In this document: piece after piece, positions 62,459-64,000 of the stretch
Layout of the letters: every line of letters begins with the position of its first letter
Numbering within the stretch: position 1 is the first letter of the stretch
NCBI RefSeq assembly: GCF_019203985.1
Contig: NZ_JAGSPD010000005.1
Location: forward strand, 124,001-188,000
Length of the DNA: 64,000 bases
Reading direction: 5' to 3'
Origin: Winogradskyella luteola
GTDB lineage: Bacteria > Bacteroidota > Bacteroidia > Flavobacteriales > Flavobacteriaceae
Notes under the pieces: model-generated
Database searches by the model: none
Seen by the model: only the letters and a program-made list of their open reading frames with translations
What the model was told of the DNA's origin: nothing
Program-made: the position numbers and the translations under genes

Positions 62459-64000
62459 ATGACAAGAAAGAAAAAAAGGAAATCTAGAAACAATAAGATT
62501 TCTAACCTTACAAATACAATCTTAAGTATATTAAAAAAGGAGAGAAACAAATCCTTTAACTATAAACAAATTGCAGCCAAACTTGGTGTTAACGACGCAA
62601 GTAGCCGTAACCAGATTATTAAAAAATTACAGCAATTAAAGGCTAAACAAGAAATTGAAGAAGTTGAACATGGCAAGTTTAAAGCTCTTGTAACTACTGA
62701 ATATCATACAGGTATTTTAGACTTATCTTCTAAAGGAAATGGTTATGTTATATGTGATGATTTTGAAGAGGATATTTTTATTGCTTCAAACAACCTCAAT
62801 AAAGCTTTAGATGGTGACGAAGTAGAATTCTATGCCTACAGAAGAAAGCATAGAGGCAAGCAAGAAGGGGAAATAACCAATATCATCAAACGTGCTAAAA
62901 GCGAATATGTTGGTACCATTCAAATTCAAGATAAAAAGAACTTTGCTTTTGTAGTACCAGATAGCACAAAAATGTATAAGGATATTTTTGTTCCCATCAA
63001 TAAAACCAAAAAGGCCGAAGATGGCGATAAGGTTTTAGTATCATTAACGGATTGGCCAGAAAAAGCCGATTCCCCATATGGAAAAGTTTTGGAAGTGCTA
63101 GGAAAACCAGGAGAGCACAGCACAGAAATTCATTCCATTTTAGCAGAATATGGTTTACCTCACGAGTTTCCACAAGAGGTTGAAGCCTATGCCAACAAAC
63201 TAGATACGTCTATTGCTGAAGAAGAAATCGCAAACCGACGCGATATGCGTAAAGATTTAACCTTTACCATAGATCCTAAGGATGCTAAAGATTTTGATGA
63301 TGCCTTATCCTTTAAAATTTTAGAAAACGGCTTATATGAAGTCGGCATACATATTGCAGATGTTTCGCACTATCTTGAACCCGGAACAGTTTTAGATGAC
63401 GAAGCTTACGAGCGCGCTACTTCAATTTATTTGGTAGATCGTGTAGTGCCAATGCTACCAGAAATATTATCTAATGGAGCATGTTCATTACGGCCACATG
63501 AAGAAAAATATACGTTTTCTGCAGTTTTTAAAATGAATAATAAGTGCGAAATTAAACATGAATGGTTTGGTAGAACAGTAACCTATTCCGACGCACGTTT
63601 TGCTTATGAAGAAGCACAGGCAATCATAGAGAACAACCCAGACTTTGTGGTGACTTGGCGAAGTCGAAGCGAAGTCGACCCATCTCATTTAAATATTCAG
63701 ATTCCACAAGAAGTTTCACTGACAGGAAAACAATACAATACAAAACCAGAAATCGCTGAAGCCGTTTTGGTTTTAGACAGATTGGCTAAAAAAATGCGCT
63801 CTCAACGTATGCGCTCGGGTGCCATATCTTTTGATAAAGTTGAAGTAAAATTCAATTTAGATGAAGAGGCCAACCCAACAGGAATTCATTTTAAGACCAG
63901 TAAAGATGCCAATAAACTCATTGAAGAGTTTATGCTATTAGCCAACCGAAAGGTGTCAGAATTTATTGGTAAGCAAAACCCAAAGAAGACCTTTGTATAC
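62459..64000 (+). CDS. rnr: Ribonuclease R (3' end beyond window)
   Basis: The frame opens at ATG 62459 (TRKKKRKSRNNKISNLTNTI) and runs past the right edge, giving at least 514 residues. It has an N-terminal winged-helix (KQIAAKLGVNDASSRNQIIK), cold-shock domains (GNGYVICDDFEEDIFIASNN) and the RNB catalytic core (FTIDPKDAKDFDDALSF, VGIHIADVSHYL, YLVDRVVPMLPE, LSNGACSLRP). Around 63641-63700 it contains a stretch (about NNPDFVVTW to DPSHLN) unlike the conserved RNB sequence at this place, overlapping a repeat-like segment; the frame is kept. Confidence 0.93.
   Translation, partial: MTRKKKRKSRNNKISNLTNTILSILKKERNKSFNYKQIAAKLGVNDASSRNQIIKKLQQLKAKQEIEEVEHGKFKALVTTEYHTGILDLSSKGNGYVICDDFEEDIFIASNNLNKALDGDEVEFYAYRRKHRGKQEGEITNIIKRAKSEYVGTIQIQDKKNFAFVVPDSTKMYKDIFVPINKTKKAEDGDKVLVSLTDWPEKADSPYGKVLEVLGKPGEHSTEIHSILAEYGLPHEFPQEVEAYANKLDTSIAEEEIANRRDMRKDLTFTIDPKDAKDFDDALSFKILENGLYEVGIHIADVSHYLEPGTVLDDEAYERATSIYLVDRVVPMLPEILSNGACSLRPHEEKYTFSAVFKMNNKCEIKHEWFGRTVTYSDARFAYEEAQAIIENNPDFVVTWRSRSEVDPSHLNIQIPQEVSLTGKQYNTKPEIAEAVLVLDRLAKKMRSQRMRSGAISFDKVEVKFNLDEEANPTGIHFKTSKDANKLIEEFMLLANRKVSEFIGKQNPKKTFVY
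63647..63673. repeat. Repeat-like segment inside rnr coding sequence
   Basis: The 27 bases with core GGCGAAGTCGAAGCGAA match the intergenic repeat at 62348-62374 at 22 of 27 positions. They encode part of VVTWRSRSE, in a loop of the RNB domain where relatives are shorter. This suggests an in-frame insertion of a short dispersed repeat. Confidence 0.5.

Noticed and set aside
1..64000. CRISPR array or IS element
   Set aside because: No regularly spaced direct repeats of CRISPR type and no transposase-like ORF were found.

Overview
The window looks like chromosomal DNA of a marine-type Flavobacteriaceae bacterium (Bacteroidota). Reasons: low G+C; weak Shine-Dalgarno signals; promoters of the TAnnTTTG (-7) type; a type IX secretion (T9SS) sorting tail on the protein at 60751-62223; and typical flavobacterial genes (OMP_b-brl TonB-type receptor, short endonuclease V, GCS2-CBS ligase, rnpA next to an S41 protease). 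No rRNA, CRISPR array, integrase or IS transposase was seen. There is one tRNA, with anticodon CAU.

1-18144: a secretion and surface locus. Leftward from about 10.9 kb run an OmpH/Skp-like chaperone, a lipoprotein, a small outer-membrane barrel protein (frameshifted), a giant SpvB/RHS-type protein (split by one in-frame stop) and a second RHS/YD protein that leaves the window at base 1. Rightward from 11.1 kb run an orphan response regulator with Glu in place of the phospho-acceptor Asp, then a compact type II secretion/type IV pilus-like operon: pseudopilin, prepilin peptidase, GspE ATPase, GspD secretin, and GspL-like and GspM-like inner-membrane proteins. No GspF is present. A palindromic operator-like site (consensus half GTAAGGTTG, spacer CAAAA) lies upstream of both the leftward and rightward operons. 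This suggests the regulator controls them together and that the RHS proteins are cargo or partners of the secretion machine.

18145-39670: mostly housekeeping. It holds the tRNA, methylmalonyl-CoA epimerase, rbfA, a LolC-type permease, dusB, a DUF4345 membrane protein whose start codon lies in the loop of a 16-bp perfect inverted repeat, a lipoprotein, an M28 peptidase, a PD40 beta-propeller lipoprotein, a TonB-family receptor, lepA, a Na+/H+ antiporter, a universal stress protein, a SulP transporter, a metallo-beta-lactamase-fold enzyme, an S8 protease and an M1 aminopeptidase.

39671-52090: the most unusual region. A divergent HTH-S24 (LexA/CI-like) repressor faces a leftward set: an unrecognised 1228-residue protein with no signal peptide, a 774-residue protein ending in a zincin-like HEMVH domain, a likely immunity gene, endonuclease V, and then a phage-like lysis and tail-adaptor cassette (endolysin, holin, a 137-aa tail-type protein, a protein with four repeated carbohydrate-binding-like modules, and a spanin/DUF6808-like protein). 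No capsid, tail tube, sheath, terminase or integrase is present. I read this as a domesticated, probably damage-inducible system that releases a large protein toxin complex by cell lysis.

52087-64000: an AstE-like deacylase overlapping a GCS2-like ligase with CBS domains, rnpA and an S41 protease, a double OmpA-domain protein, a GNAT enzyme, a cation diffusion facilitator, rpiB, a 620-bp AT-rich gene-free region with DnaA-box-like sites (possible origin), a T9SS-sorted beta-propeller protein, and rnr (RNase R). The rnr gene runs off the right edge and carries an apparent short-repeat insertion in its coding sequence.
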